A DNA stretch of 18,886 bases, from the NCBI GenBank assembly GCA_038230415.1, contig JBBRNH010000098.1:1-18886 (forward strand), written 5' to 3'. The translations under genes and the position numbers were made by a program. Positions within the stretch are counted from its first letter, which is position 1; the number at the start of each line of letters is the position of its first letter. The DNA comes from JBBRNH01 sp038230415. GTDB taxonomy: Bacteria; Bacteroidota; Bacteroidia; Cytophagales; Spirosomataceae. This document shows, in pieces, positions 8,009-14,132 of the stretch. Below the pieces are notes generated by a model, which saw nothing but the letters and a program-made list of their open reading frames with translations, did no database searches and was not told where the DNA came from.

Positions 8009-8126
8009 AAATGGCATGACCGACGAAGAAATGCGGGTTTCGGGCGATGCCTGGGCCGCGCACACCGGGCCTTACCTAACTTTAGCTGAAGTGTTGGCTA
8101 TCGAAAAAGCAAAGGAAACGAAGTAG
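7932..8126 (+). CDS. Small protein, putative antitoxin partner of the BrnT-like toxin
   Basis: A 64-residue protein starting MIKTSKRPTRKTV and ending LTLAEVLAIEKAKETK. A basic, flexible N-terminus is followed by IAVIKNGMTDEEMRVSGDAW and a probable C-terminal helix. It does not obviously show the ribbon-helix-helix core of classical BrnA antitoxins, and I do not recognise the family. Position argues for an antitoxin: it begins 77 bases inside the toxin gene, in another frame, and is the last gene of the unit before an inverted repeat. ATG 7932 is chosen because the frame upstream (to 7854) lies wholly inside brnT and looks unlike a protein. A non-functional shadow frame is possible but unlikely given its good composition beyond the overlap. 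Confidence 0.6.
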   Translation: MIKTSKRPTRKTVLAIPQTQTIAVIKNGMTDEEMRVSGDAWAAHTGPYLTLAEVLAIEKAKETK

Positions 8127-8142
8127 CTTTTGGGTTTGTAGC

Positions 8143-8205
8143 TGGTGGTTTGTAGTTTGTCAGTGCGTTGAGGTTTCGATCAACACTATAAACTACAAAC
8201 CACCA
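8143..8205. repeat. Perfect 16-bp inverted repeat abutting a GTG start
   Basis: TGGTGGTTTGTAGTTT at 8143-8158 is the exact reverse complement of AAACTACAAACCACCA at 8190-8205, with a 31-base loop. The right arm ends four bases before the GTG start of the DUF2851 gene at 8210, so a hairpin in the transcript would cover the place of a ribosome-binding site. There is no T-run after the second arm, so it does not look like an intrinsic terminator. The TTTGTAG/GGTTTGT wording inside one arm suggests a dispersed low-complexity palindromic repeat. Confidence 0.85.
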
Positions 8206-8209
8206 ACCC

Positions 8210-9523
8210 GTGTCTGAACTCTTCCTGTACTTCGTCTGGCAATTCCAGGATTTTGACCACGCCGACCTCCGCACCACCGATGGCGAGCCGATTCAGGTGG
8301 TTCACCCCGGTTTCAGAAACAACCACGCCGGGCCTGATTTTACCAACGCCCGGCTGCTTATCAACAACGTAGAATGGGTCGGCACGGTCGAGATTCACGT
8401 GAACACCTCCGATTGGCTGGCGCATAAACACCAAAACGACCGGGCTTACGACAACGTGATTCTGCACTTGGTCTGGCACGACGACCGCCCCGCCACCGGC
8501 AAACGCATTGACCGCGCCGATGGCTCTCCCCTACCCACCCTCGACCTGGAACACCGCACCGACAACGCCCTCCTCGAACGGGCCGCTGCCCTCACCGACG
8601 CGCCCGACTCCATCCCCTGCGCCGGGAGTTTCAGAACCGTGCAGCCCTTACGCGTAACATCAATGCTTGATAAGGTGCTGCTGCAACGGCTCGAACGGAA
8701 AGCCGCCGACGTGAAAACCCTATTTGACCAGACGGGTCAGGATTGGGAAGAAACCGCTTACCGGCTGCTGGCTCAGAATATGGGCTTCAAAATCAACGCC
8801 CAACCCATGTTGCAACTCGCCGGGGCGTTGCCGCTCAAAACCATCCGCAAACACCGCGATGCCCCCGCCCAGGTCGAAGCCCTGCTGTTTGGCACGGCGG
8901 GGTTGCTGGACGAGAGCAAAGAACACAGTGTTCCCGAAACGCCCGATGACTACCGGGAGATGCTCCGGCGCGAATACCGGTTTCTGGCGGTAAAATATGG
9001 TTTGGCCGAGAGCCAACTGTTACCCCACATCTGGAAATGGGGACGGTTGCGACCCGCTAATTTCCCAACGCTACGGCTGGCTCAGTTTGCCCAATTGCTT
9101 AGTAGTCAAGCCAGTTTACTGTCTTTATTTGTGGGCGAAACCAGCGCGGCAGACCTTATGCGGGCGTTGCAGATAAAGCCCTCAACGTATTGGCAAACCC
9201 ACTATCGCTTCGGCAAAGAAGCGGCCAAAGCATCGTCAACGCTGGGCGAAACCTCGGCAGAAAACATTATCGTCAATACCGTTGTGCCGCTGTTGGCCGC
9301 CTACGCCCACCACCGCGACCAACCCGCCTACCTCGACCGGGCTGTGGCGTTGCTGGAACAACTGCCACCCGAAAAAAACCGCATCACCGACGACTGGAAC
9401 GCGCTGGGCCTGAGCGTCAAAACCGCGTTTGATGCCCAGGCCAGTATTGAACTCTACAACCAGTTTTGCCTGCAAAAACGCTGTTTGCAGTGCCAGATTG
9501 GGGTTACCATCGTGAAGCAATAG
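8210..9523 (+). CDS. DUF2851 family protein
   Basis: A 437-residue conserved Bacteroidota protein of unknown function. Family wording is clear at the N-terminus: MSELFLYFVWQFQDF, then TTDGEPIQVVHPGFRNNHAGPDF, TVEIHVNTSDWLAHKHQND and AYDNVILHLVWHDD. It also has the C-terminal CLQKRCLQCQIG cysteine cluster (three Cys in eight residues), which could bind a metal. The length fits the family (about 420-440). The start is GTG at 8210, which puts the conserved MSE-FL block at the N-terminus; no in-frame ATG lies closer. It stands alone, transcribed away from the BrnT unit and convergent with the large surface protein. The inverted repeat just upstream may affect its translation. Confidence 0.85.
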   Translation: MSELFLYFVWQFQDFDHADLRTTDGEPIQVVHPGFRNNHAGPDFTNARLLINNVEWVGTVEIHVNTSDWLAHKHQNDRAYDNVILHLVWHDDRPATGKRIDRADGSPLPTLDLEHRTDNALLERAAALTDAPDSIPCAGSFRTVQPLRVTSMLDKVLLQRLERKAADVKTLFDQTGQDWEETAYRLLAQNMGFKINAQPMLQLAGALPLKTIRKHRDAPAQVEALLFGTAGLLDESKEHSVPETPDDYREMLRREYRFLAVKYGLAESQLLPHIWKWGRLRPANFPTLRLAQFAQLLSSQASLLSLFVGETSAADLMRALQIKPSTYWQTHYRFGKEAAKASSTLGETSAENIIVNTVVPLLAAYAHHRDQPAYLDRAVALLEQLPPEKNRITDDWNALGLSVKTAFDAQASIELYNQFCLQKRCLQCQIGVTIVKQ

Positions 9524-9542
9524 GTGCATCCTGCCCTTCGGG

Positions 9543-9576
9543 AAAAACAAACGCCCGACGAAATTCACCGGGCGTT
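9543..9576 (-). terminator. Intrinsic terminator for the large surface-protein gene
   Basis: On the minus strand AACGCCCG (complement of 9569-9576) pairs with CGGGCGTT (complement of 9550-9557) around an 11-base loop and is followed by TTTGTTTTT-type sequence. This is the expected layout of a rho-independent terminator for the minus-strand gene ending at 9635. On the plus strand no T-run follows, so it would stop the DUF2851 transcript poorly. Confidence 0.6.
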
Positions 9577-9634
9577 GTGCGCTCTTTACTTTATTTATGC
9601 ACTCTATTAACGAGGAAGGTTCTTAAATCACGCA

Positions 9635-12520
9635 TCAGGGCCTGCCCCTAATGGCCCCGCTCCCGCGCGGGTTGCGGCCCGCCCGCCAGAGCAACTCCGC
9701 CGGGCGGTCGGCTTCGCCCCGAACCGGCTGGCTCTCAACCCCGCCATCACCGGAATCTATCCCATCCGGCACCCCAAGCCGTGGCGCACCCGCCGTTACG
9801 CACGTCACGCTCACCAAACTCGTGCTGGCTGGTGTGTAGGTGATGATTGACCCGCTCTGGCCCGTACTCCACTGGTATGTGCTGCCCGGCCCGCAACCTG
9901 CCGCCGTCAGGCTCACCGGCTGACCCACGCAAATCTGCGTTGTGCTGGCGGTGATGGTCAGCGTGAGCGAACTCACCACAAACGTTACCGACACCGGGCT
10001 ATAGACCGGGTCGCCATAGACCACCTGCAACTTATAAGTACCGACGGGCAGGTTGGCCGGGATGGTGTAACTCAGGCTGGTGGCGTTAGCCGCCGTTGGA
10101 TTTACCGACGTGGCTATCGTGTAATTACTAACCGAACTCAGCAACTCTATTGAATAGGGCGCACCCGATTTGAACCCGCACTGGGCCGCCGAAAAACTCA
10201 CCACCATCGTTTCGCCCGGCGCGTACTGGGTTTTGGTGAAGGTTGGTGGCCCGGCAAAGGTGATGAACTGGATGGTGACGGTCGGCCCGGTGAAAGTGGT
10301 TGAACAGCCCCCCGCGCTGGTAGTAACGGCCACCACCGTCAGACTGCTGGCCGACAGCCCCTGCGGGATGCTGATACTCGCCGTTGGCCCGGTGGCCGAC
10401 ACCGACGCAACGCGGGTAGGGCCGTTGAACAGACCGAAGGTGATGGTGTAGGCTCCGGTGCCGCTCAGACCGGCGGTGAGGCCCAACGAACGTTCTTCGC
10501 AGATGGTCAGGGCCGAAGGGGTGATGGCCGTAACTGCCGTATTCACGCTCAGGGTGAAGCTGTTGGAGATTACACTGCCGCCCGGCCCGGTAGCCGAGAG
10601 CGAATACACGCCCGCATCGGCAGGCTGCACGTTGGTCAGCGTAAGGGTGGCCGAGGTCTGGCCGCTAACGGGGCTGCTGCCGTTGAGCCACCGATAGGTG
10701 GTGGCCCCCGTCACGGTGACGGGAACACTGACACCGGCCCCGGCGCACACGCCGGACGCACTGGCGGGCTGGGCTGTAATTACGGGGGTGGTCGATGCCT
10801 GGCAGAACGATAACCCGCCATCGGTGGCGGCATAGACCGTAGTCCCAGCCGCATACACCCCTTTCACAGCATTATCCCCCAAGCCGTTGGCGGTGGTTTT
10901 GTTAGAGAACGTGCTGCCCCCATCGATGGAGATGCTTAACCCGCTAAAGGTGGCAGCATAGACCGTACTCCCTACCGCATACACCCCGTTCACACTATTA
11001 CCCCCCAGGCCGTTGGCGGTGGTTTTGTTAGTGAAGCTGCTGCCCCCATCGGTGGAGATGCTTACCCCGCCACCGGTGGCGGCATAGATCGTACTCCCCA
11101 CCGCATACACTCCACGTACATCACTACTCCCTAAGCCATTGGTGGTGGTTCTGTTGGTGAAGCTGCTCCCCCCATTGGTGGAGATGCCTAACCCGCCATT
11201 GGTGGCGGCATAGACCGTCGTCGAGGTCGGCCCCGCTACCGCATACACCCCAATCACATTACTACTCCCTAAGCCGTTGGCGGTGGTTTTGTTGATAAAG
11301 GTGTTGCCCCCATCTTGGGAGATGCTTAATCCGCCATCAGTGGCGGCATAGACCGTATTGCCCACCGCATACACCCCACTCACAATATCACTCCCCAGGC
11401 CGTTGGCGGTGGTTTTGTTAGAGAACGTGCTGCCCCCATTGTTGGAGATGCTTAACCCGTTAGGACTGGCGGCATAGACCTTATTCCCCTCTGCATACAC
11501 CGCATACACAAACACCCCCGGGTTTTTGTTGACGAAGGTACTGCCCCCATCGGTGGAGATGCTTAACCCGCCAGGGAAGCCGGCATAGACTGTCGTCCCC
11601 ACCGCATACACCGCAGTAAATCTATTATCCCCCGGGCCGTTGGTCCTGGTTTTGTTGGTGTAGGTATCACAACTGGGGCCGTTGGAAACGGGGGCTACCG
11701 TCAACGGCGTGATGCTCAGTAAGCCATTACCGCTGTTTTGACCCTGCGTATTGGTTACGGCAGTAGCTGTAGAGATGAGGAATGAAGAGCCACCACCACC
11801 GCCACCAGCACTAAAATCGTTACCACCACCAGTACCACCACCGCCACCACCGCCACCATAATAGCCGCCACCACCACCAGCAAAACCGCTGGAACCACCA
11901 GAACCACCAGAACCGGCAGAACCAGCATAACCGCCACCAGTATTAGGACCACCAGCACCACCAGCACTAAGACTACCACCGGCACCACCAGGACCACCAC
12001 CAGTACCACCAGTATCACCACCACCAGCACCACCATTAACGGGACCACCAGGATTACCACCAGCAGCACCACCACCGCCGGCTACCAGAACCCGGTCACT
12101 GATCGAGGAGCCACCCCGACGGATATCGGTCGCGCCACCGCCATTACTTGTCCCGATACCCCCGCCATTGTAGCCATTCTGGCCGCCAACCGTAATGGTC
12201 AGTTTCTCCCCCGGTGTAACGGTCAGGGTGGCCGTTACAAAGCCCCCCAATCCGCCCCTGGACCCGCCCCCCTGCGCGCCGTTGGCTACCACGCTGATGG
12301 AGGTCACCCCAGTCGGCACGGTGTAGGTCTGGAAGGTTCCATCCATGAAAAGGAAAGTAGTGGTAGTCTGGGCGTGAGCCGTAACGCTGGCCCAGACAAA
12401 AAGTAAAGTCAGTAACCCGTCTGGAGCACAGCTACCAGCCGCAAAAGGTCGCCAGCCAGCGCGGAAAGACTGACTCGATACCATCGGTTTGAGAAACCGC
12501 AAAACGGTAGAAAAGGACAT
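9635..12520 (-). CDS. Large secreted glycine-rich / Asp-box propeller / Ig-like surface protein, abnormal C-terminus
   Basis: About 961 residues from ATG 12520 (the frame is open up to 12598). The N-terminus has a long leader ending LLTLLFVWASVTAHAQ, a likely export signal. Residues about 52-265 form a glycine-rich module with TFQTYTVPTGVTSISVVANG, known from bacterial and metazoan surface proteins. Residues about 289-574 hold seven repeats of about 42 residues, each with GVYAVGSTVYAAT and an Asp-box-like STDGGSTF, consistent with a seven-bladed beta-propeller. Ig-like segments follow (AQPASASGVC..YRWLNG..AGVYSLSATG; ICVGQPVSLTAAGCGPGSTYQW). From about residue 908 the sequence turns into low-hydrophobicity Arg/Gly/Pro text and stops without the type IX sorting domain usual for such Cytophagales proteins. 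Role is probably adhesion or extracellular matrix; no enzyme motif is seen. Confidence 0.75.
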   Translation of the reverse strand: MSFSTVLRFLKPMVSSQSFRAGWRPFAAGSCAPDGLLTLLFVWASVTAHAQTTTTFLFMDGTFQTYTVPTGVTSISVVANGAQGGGSRGGLGGFVTATLTVTPGEKLTITVGGQNGYNGGGIGTSNGGGATDIRRGGSSISDRVLVAGGGGAAGGNPGGPVNGGAGGGDTGGTGGGPGGAGGSLSAGGAGGPNTGGGYAGSAGSGGSGGSSGFAGGGGGYYGGGGGGGGTGGGNDFSAGGGGGGSSFLISTATAVTNTQGQNSGNGLLSITPLTVAPVSNGPSCDTYTNKTRTNGPGDNRFTAVYAVGTTVYAGFPGGLSISTDGGSTFVNKNPGVFVYAVYAEGNKVYAASPNGLSISNNGGSTFSNKTTANGLGSDIVSGVYAVGNTVYAATDGGLSISQDGGNTFINKTTANGLGSSNVIGVYAVAGPTSTTVYAATNGGLGISTNGGSSFTNRTTTNGLGSSDVRGVYAVGSTIYAATGGGVSISTDGGSSFTNKTTANGLGGNSVNGVYAVGSTVYAATFSGLSISIDGGSTFSNKTTANGLGDNAVKGVYAAGTTVYAATDGGLSFCQASTTPVITAQPASASGVCAGAGVSVPVTVTGATTYRWLNGSSPVSGQTSATLTLTNVQPADAGVYSLSATGPGGSVISNSFTLSVNTAVTAITPSALTICEERSLGLTAGLSGTGAYTITFGLFNGPTRVASVSATGPTASISIPQGLSASSLTVVAVTTSAGGCSTTFTGPTVTIQFITFAGPPTFTKTQYAPGETMVVSFSAAQCGFKSGAPYSIELLSSVSNYTIATSVNPTAANATSLSYTIPANLPVGTYKLQVVYGDPVYSPVSVTFVVSSLTLTITASTTQICVGQPVSLTAAGCGPGSTYQWSTGQSGSIITYTPASTSLVSVTCVTAGAPRLGVPDGIDSGDGGVESQPVRGEADRPAELLWRAGRNPRGSGAIRGRP
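9640..9795 (-). other. GC-rich tail of the surface-protein gene, possibly inserted or decayed sequence
   Basis: The sequence is far richer in G and C than the upstream Ig-like coding part and contains short palindromes such as CCCGCGCGGG (9662-9671) and local inverted repeats of CGGCTTCGCC type. The in-frame translation is Arg/Gly/Pro-rich and does not continue an Ig domain, while a second minus frame is also open, as expected for GC-rich non-coding DNA. It could be a dispersed repeat or the product of a frameshift. Its nature is not established. Confidence 0.4.
10800..11656 (-). repeat. Seven tandem 126-base coding repeats (Asp-box propeller blades)
   Basis: Units of about 126 bases encode NKTTANGLG, then GVYAVG, TVYAAT, GGLSIS and DGGSTF. 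Seven can be counted. The first (RTNGPGDNRF) and second (a shorter one, NKNPGVFVYAVY) are most diverged, and the fourth carries a four-residue insertion (AGPTST). The central units are close to identical in DNA, implying recent duplication or gene conversion. Seven blades is the classical number for a closed propeller. Confidence 0.85.
11789..12080 (-). repeat. Low-complexity CCACCA/GGTGGT tract encoding poly-glycine
   Basis: Nearly uninterrupted CCACCA/CCGCCA triplets on the plus strand encode glycine-rich text (GGAGGS, GGGGYYGGGGGGGG) at residues about 147-244 of the surface protein. The tract is prone to slippage. Long spurious open frames on other phases (Val/Leu-rich) arise from it and should be ignored. 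Confidence 0.85.
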
Positions 12521-12596
12521 ATAGGAACAGAGGGTATTACGAATGAATATATGTGCAACTGATTGGGACAAATCTATTGCCCGTTGCAGGCGTTTC

Positions 12597-12640
12597 AACT
12601 ACCCAACCGGGTAGTTTTTAGGGCAAACCGGGTAGTTTTA
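12597..12640. promoter_or_regulatory. CTACCCGGTT-type motif cluster, candidate operator or RNA structure
   Basis: AACTACCC-AACC-GGGTAGTT is a perfect 8-bp inverted repeat (12597-12616). The right half with its context, AACCGGGTAGTTTTT (12605-12619), recurs as AACCGGGTAGTTTTA at 12626-12640, exactly 21 bases later, about two helical turns. A further CTACCCGGT lies in the neighbouring terminator. It sits 77-120 bases in front of the surface-protein start. It could be a regulator-binding site or part of a leader RNA; neither is proven. Confidence 0.45.
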
Positions 12641-12642
12641 CC

Positions 12643-12678
12643 AAAAAAAGCCGACTACCCGGTGGGTAATCGGCTTTT
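12643..12678 (-). terminator. Strong intrinsic terminator, minus orientation, no gene assigned
   Basis: On the minus strand AAAAGCCGATTACCC (complement of 12664-12678) pairs with GGGTAGTCGGCTTTT (complement of 12646-12660) through 15 pairs including one U-G, around a three-base loop, then runs into TTTTTTT (complement of 12643-12649). On the plus strand the same stem has an A-C mismatch and only TTTTCTT behind it, so the minus direction is favoured. No intact minus-strand gene precedes it. Confidence 0.8.
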
Positions 12679-12748
12679 CTTAGGGCTTATGGCTTACTTA
12701 CGCATACGTGCGTCCCGGAGAGACATAGCATCCGCGTAACATCAGCTA

Positions 12749-12901
12749 CTAAGTCTCCTGTGCCAGAATCGTCGCCCGGTACTGGTCTTTTTTGGCGGTC
12801 TGCCGGGCAAACCGCCGGGCCGTTTGCAGAAACAGCAGCGTTGACTGGTAGCAGGGTACGGGGGTGCATGAGCAATAGGCTGTATGGACAAAAGCAACTG
12901 G
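12749..12901 (-). pseudogene. Start-less minus-strand frame, possible gene remnant
   Basis: Fifty sense codons between two stops with protein-like content in the second half (STLLFLQTARRFARQ, then TAKKDQYRATILAQET), which would form an amphipathic basic helix. It contains no ATG, GTG or TTG codon, so it cannot be a normal gene as it stands. Just downstream another frame gives a short protein-like end (YADAMSLRDARMRK, stop near 12695), suggesting one decayed gene split by frameshift. A strong terminator in the same direction follows at 12678. The family is not recognised; a small RNA is an alternative. Confidence 0.3.
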
Positions 12902-13009
12902 CTACGTCAACAGAAAACTGACCGTTTCAGGAAACCGTAACAAAACCCGACTTTTGGCAGTCTGTTAAGTTAGCGTCAACCCTTGTTCATCAATTGTCAA
13001 TCATACGTT

Positions 13010-14020
13010 ATGCTGTATCCGCTCACATTCCGGCCCATTTTCAAAGAGAAACTGTGGGGCGGCCAAAAAATACACACCATTCTCGGTAAAGAATTTGCCC
13101 CCCTGCCCAACTGTGGCGAAACCTGGGAAGTATCGGGCGTGATGGACGGCCCGTCGCGGGCCAATATCTCCATCGTGGCAAACGGGCCATTGCAGGGTCA
13201 AGCCCTCGATGACCTCGTGAAACAGCACAAAGCCGACCTCGTGGGGCAACACGTGTATGACCAATTTGGCGATCAATTTCCGCTGCTCGTAAAGTTTATT
13301 GATGCCGCCGACGACCTCTCTATACAAGTCCACCCGAACGACGAACTGGCCCGCGAGCGGCATCAGGGCAGCGGCAAGACCGAGATGTGGTATATCATGC
13401 AGGCCGACGCAGGTGCCGAACTCAACAGTGGGTTTAATGGCCCCGTCACCAAAGAAGAATACGTGCAGGCTGTAGAAACCAATACCATTACCGGCTTGCT
13501 GAACATCGAAAAAGCCGACGCGGGCGATGTGTTTTTTCTGCCCGCCGGTCGGGTGCATTACATCGGGAAGGGGCTGCTGCTGGCCGAAATCCAGCAAACC
13601 TCCGACATCACCTACCGGATTTATGATTTTGACCGCACAGAAGCCGCGACCGGCAAAAAACGCCAGCTTCACACCGAACAGGCCGTTGATGCCATTGATT
13701 ATCAGTACTATGGCAACTACAAGACCCGGTATGAACCGACGTTGAACAAGCGCGTCAACGCCGTAACGAGTCCCTATTTCGTGACCAACGTGCTGAAATT
13801 CAACGAACCAGCCACGCACGATTATACCCCGTTGGATTCATTCGTGATTCTGGTTTGTGTGGCCGGGCGCGTGACTATCAAAACCGCAGAATCATCTGAT
13901 AACAATTCTGACCTAACCCTCAATATGGGCGAGTGCGCCGTGATTCCGGCCTCAATGCACCCCGTTACCCTTGTGCCGGATGGCGAAATGACGGTGCTGG
14001 AAAGTTATGTACCTATGTAG
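13010..14020 (+). CDS. manA: Mannose-6-phosphate isomerase, class I
   Basis: Interconverts mannose 6-phosphate and fructose 6-phosphate in the cytoplasm, feeding mannose into glycolysis or GDP-mannose into glycan synthesis. At 336 residues it belongs to the short class I type seen in Firmicutes and Bacteroidota. The N-terminus PLTFRPIFKEKLWGG is typical. Zinc ligands are visible: His108 in SIQVHPND, Glu125 in GKTEMWYI and His183 in LPAGRVHYIG, with the conserved AEIQQTSDITYRIYDFDR (192-209) carrying the active-site Arg203. ATG 13010 is preferred over an ATG nine codons upstream because conserved sequence begins at MLYPLTF. The TAG stop (14018-14020) lies inside the left arm of a palindromic repeat element. 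Confidence 0.95.
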   Translation: MLYPLTFRPIFKEKLWGGQKIHTILGKEFAPLPNCGETWEVSGVMDGPSRANISIVANGPLQGQALDDLVKQHKADLVGQHVYDQFGDQFPLLVKFIDAADDLSIQVHPNDELARERHQGSGKTEMWYIMQADAGAELNSGFNGPVTKEEYVQAVETNTITGLLNIEKADAGDVFFLPAGRVHYIGKGLLLAEIQQTSDITYRIYDFDRTEAATGKKRQLHTEQAVDAIDYQYYGNYKTRYEPTLNKRVNAVTSPYFVTNVLKFNEPATHDYTPLDSFVILVCVAGRVTIKTAESSDNNSDLTLNMGECAVIPASMHPVTLVPDGEMTVLESYVPM

Positions 14021-14131
14021 GGACGCATCATTGCGTCTCACCGCCGGATGGTACGCGGGTTCAAATCACCGCCGGATGGTATGCCAATTCAAAACGCCAT
14101 CTGGCGGTGAGACGCAATAATGCGTCCCTAC
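14017..14131. repeat. 115-bp palindromic repeat element with internal tandem repeats (MITE-like)
   Basis: The 29-base ends 14017-14045 and 14103-14131 are inverted copies with a single mismatch, starting GTAGGGACGCAT and reading inward to CTCACCGCC. Each arm is itself a small palindrome (GACGCA-TCAT-TGCGTC; GACGCA-ATAA-TGCGTC). Inside lie two tandem 28-base units (14039-14066 and 14067-14094) beginning CACCGCCGGATGGTA, 23 of 28 bases alike. The element exactly fills the space between two convergent genes and probably also ends both transcripts. No target-site duplication could be made out. Confidence 0.88.
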
Positions 14132-14132
14132 G

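Larger units (their letters stand above)
12521..13009. other. Long intergenic region between divergent genes
   Basis: This gap of 489 bases carries no convincing intact gene. It holds the motif cluster at 12597-12640, a strong minus-strand terminator at 12643-12678, a hairpin ACGCATACGTGCGT (12700-12713), and a start-less minus-strand frame at 12749-12901. The last 100 bases before manA hold no recognisable promoter; the repeated words TACGTCAACA (12903-12912) and TAGCGTCAAC (12971-12980) are noted only. Both flanking genes should have promoters here. Confidence 0.6.

Noticed and set aside
11755..12075. Val/Leu-rich 106-codon minus frame resembling a membrane protein
   Set aside because: It is a frame-shifted reading of the GGTGGT tract that encodes the glycine-rich module.
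10800..12080. Possible CRISPR array because of regular repeats
   Set aside because: The repeats are 126-base coding units in one open frame with no short repeat/unique spacer pattern, and no cas gene is present.
9635..12598. Diversity-generating retroelement target because of the odd C-terminus of the surface protein
   Set aside because: No reverse transcriptase, template repeat or adenine-biased variation is visible in the window.
12689..12739. Seventeen-codon plus frame (MAYLRIRASRRD) just after the terminator
   Set aside because: Too short and overlaps a palindrome; no ribosome-binding site or downstream gene to act as a leader for.
12687..12875. Sixty-two-codon minus frame starting MLMHPRTLLP
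   Set aside because: Its composition is unlike a protein and a different phase over the same bases gives more protein-like text; no support as a gene.
13001..13819. Long minus-strand open frame opposite manA
   Set aside because: It is antisense to a confidently assigned gene and has no recognisable domain.
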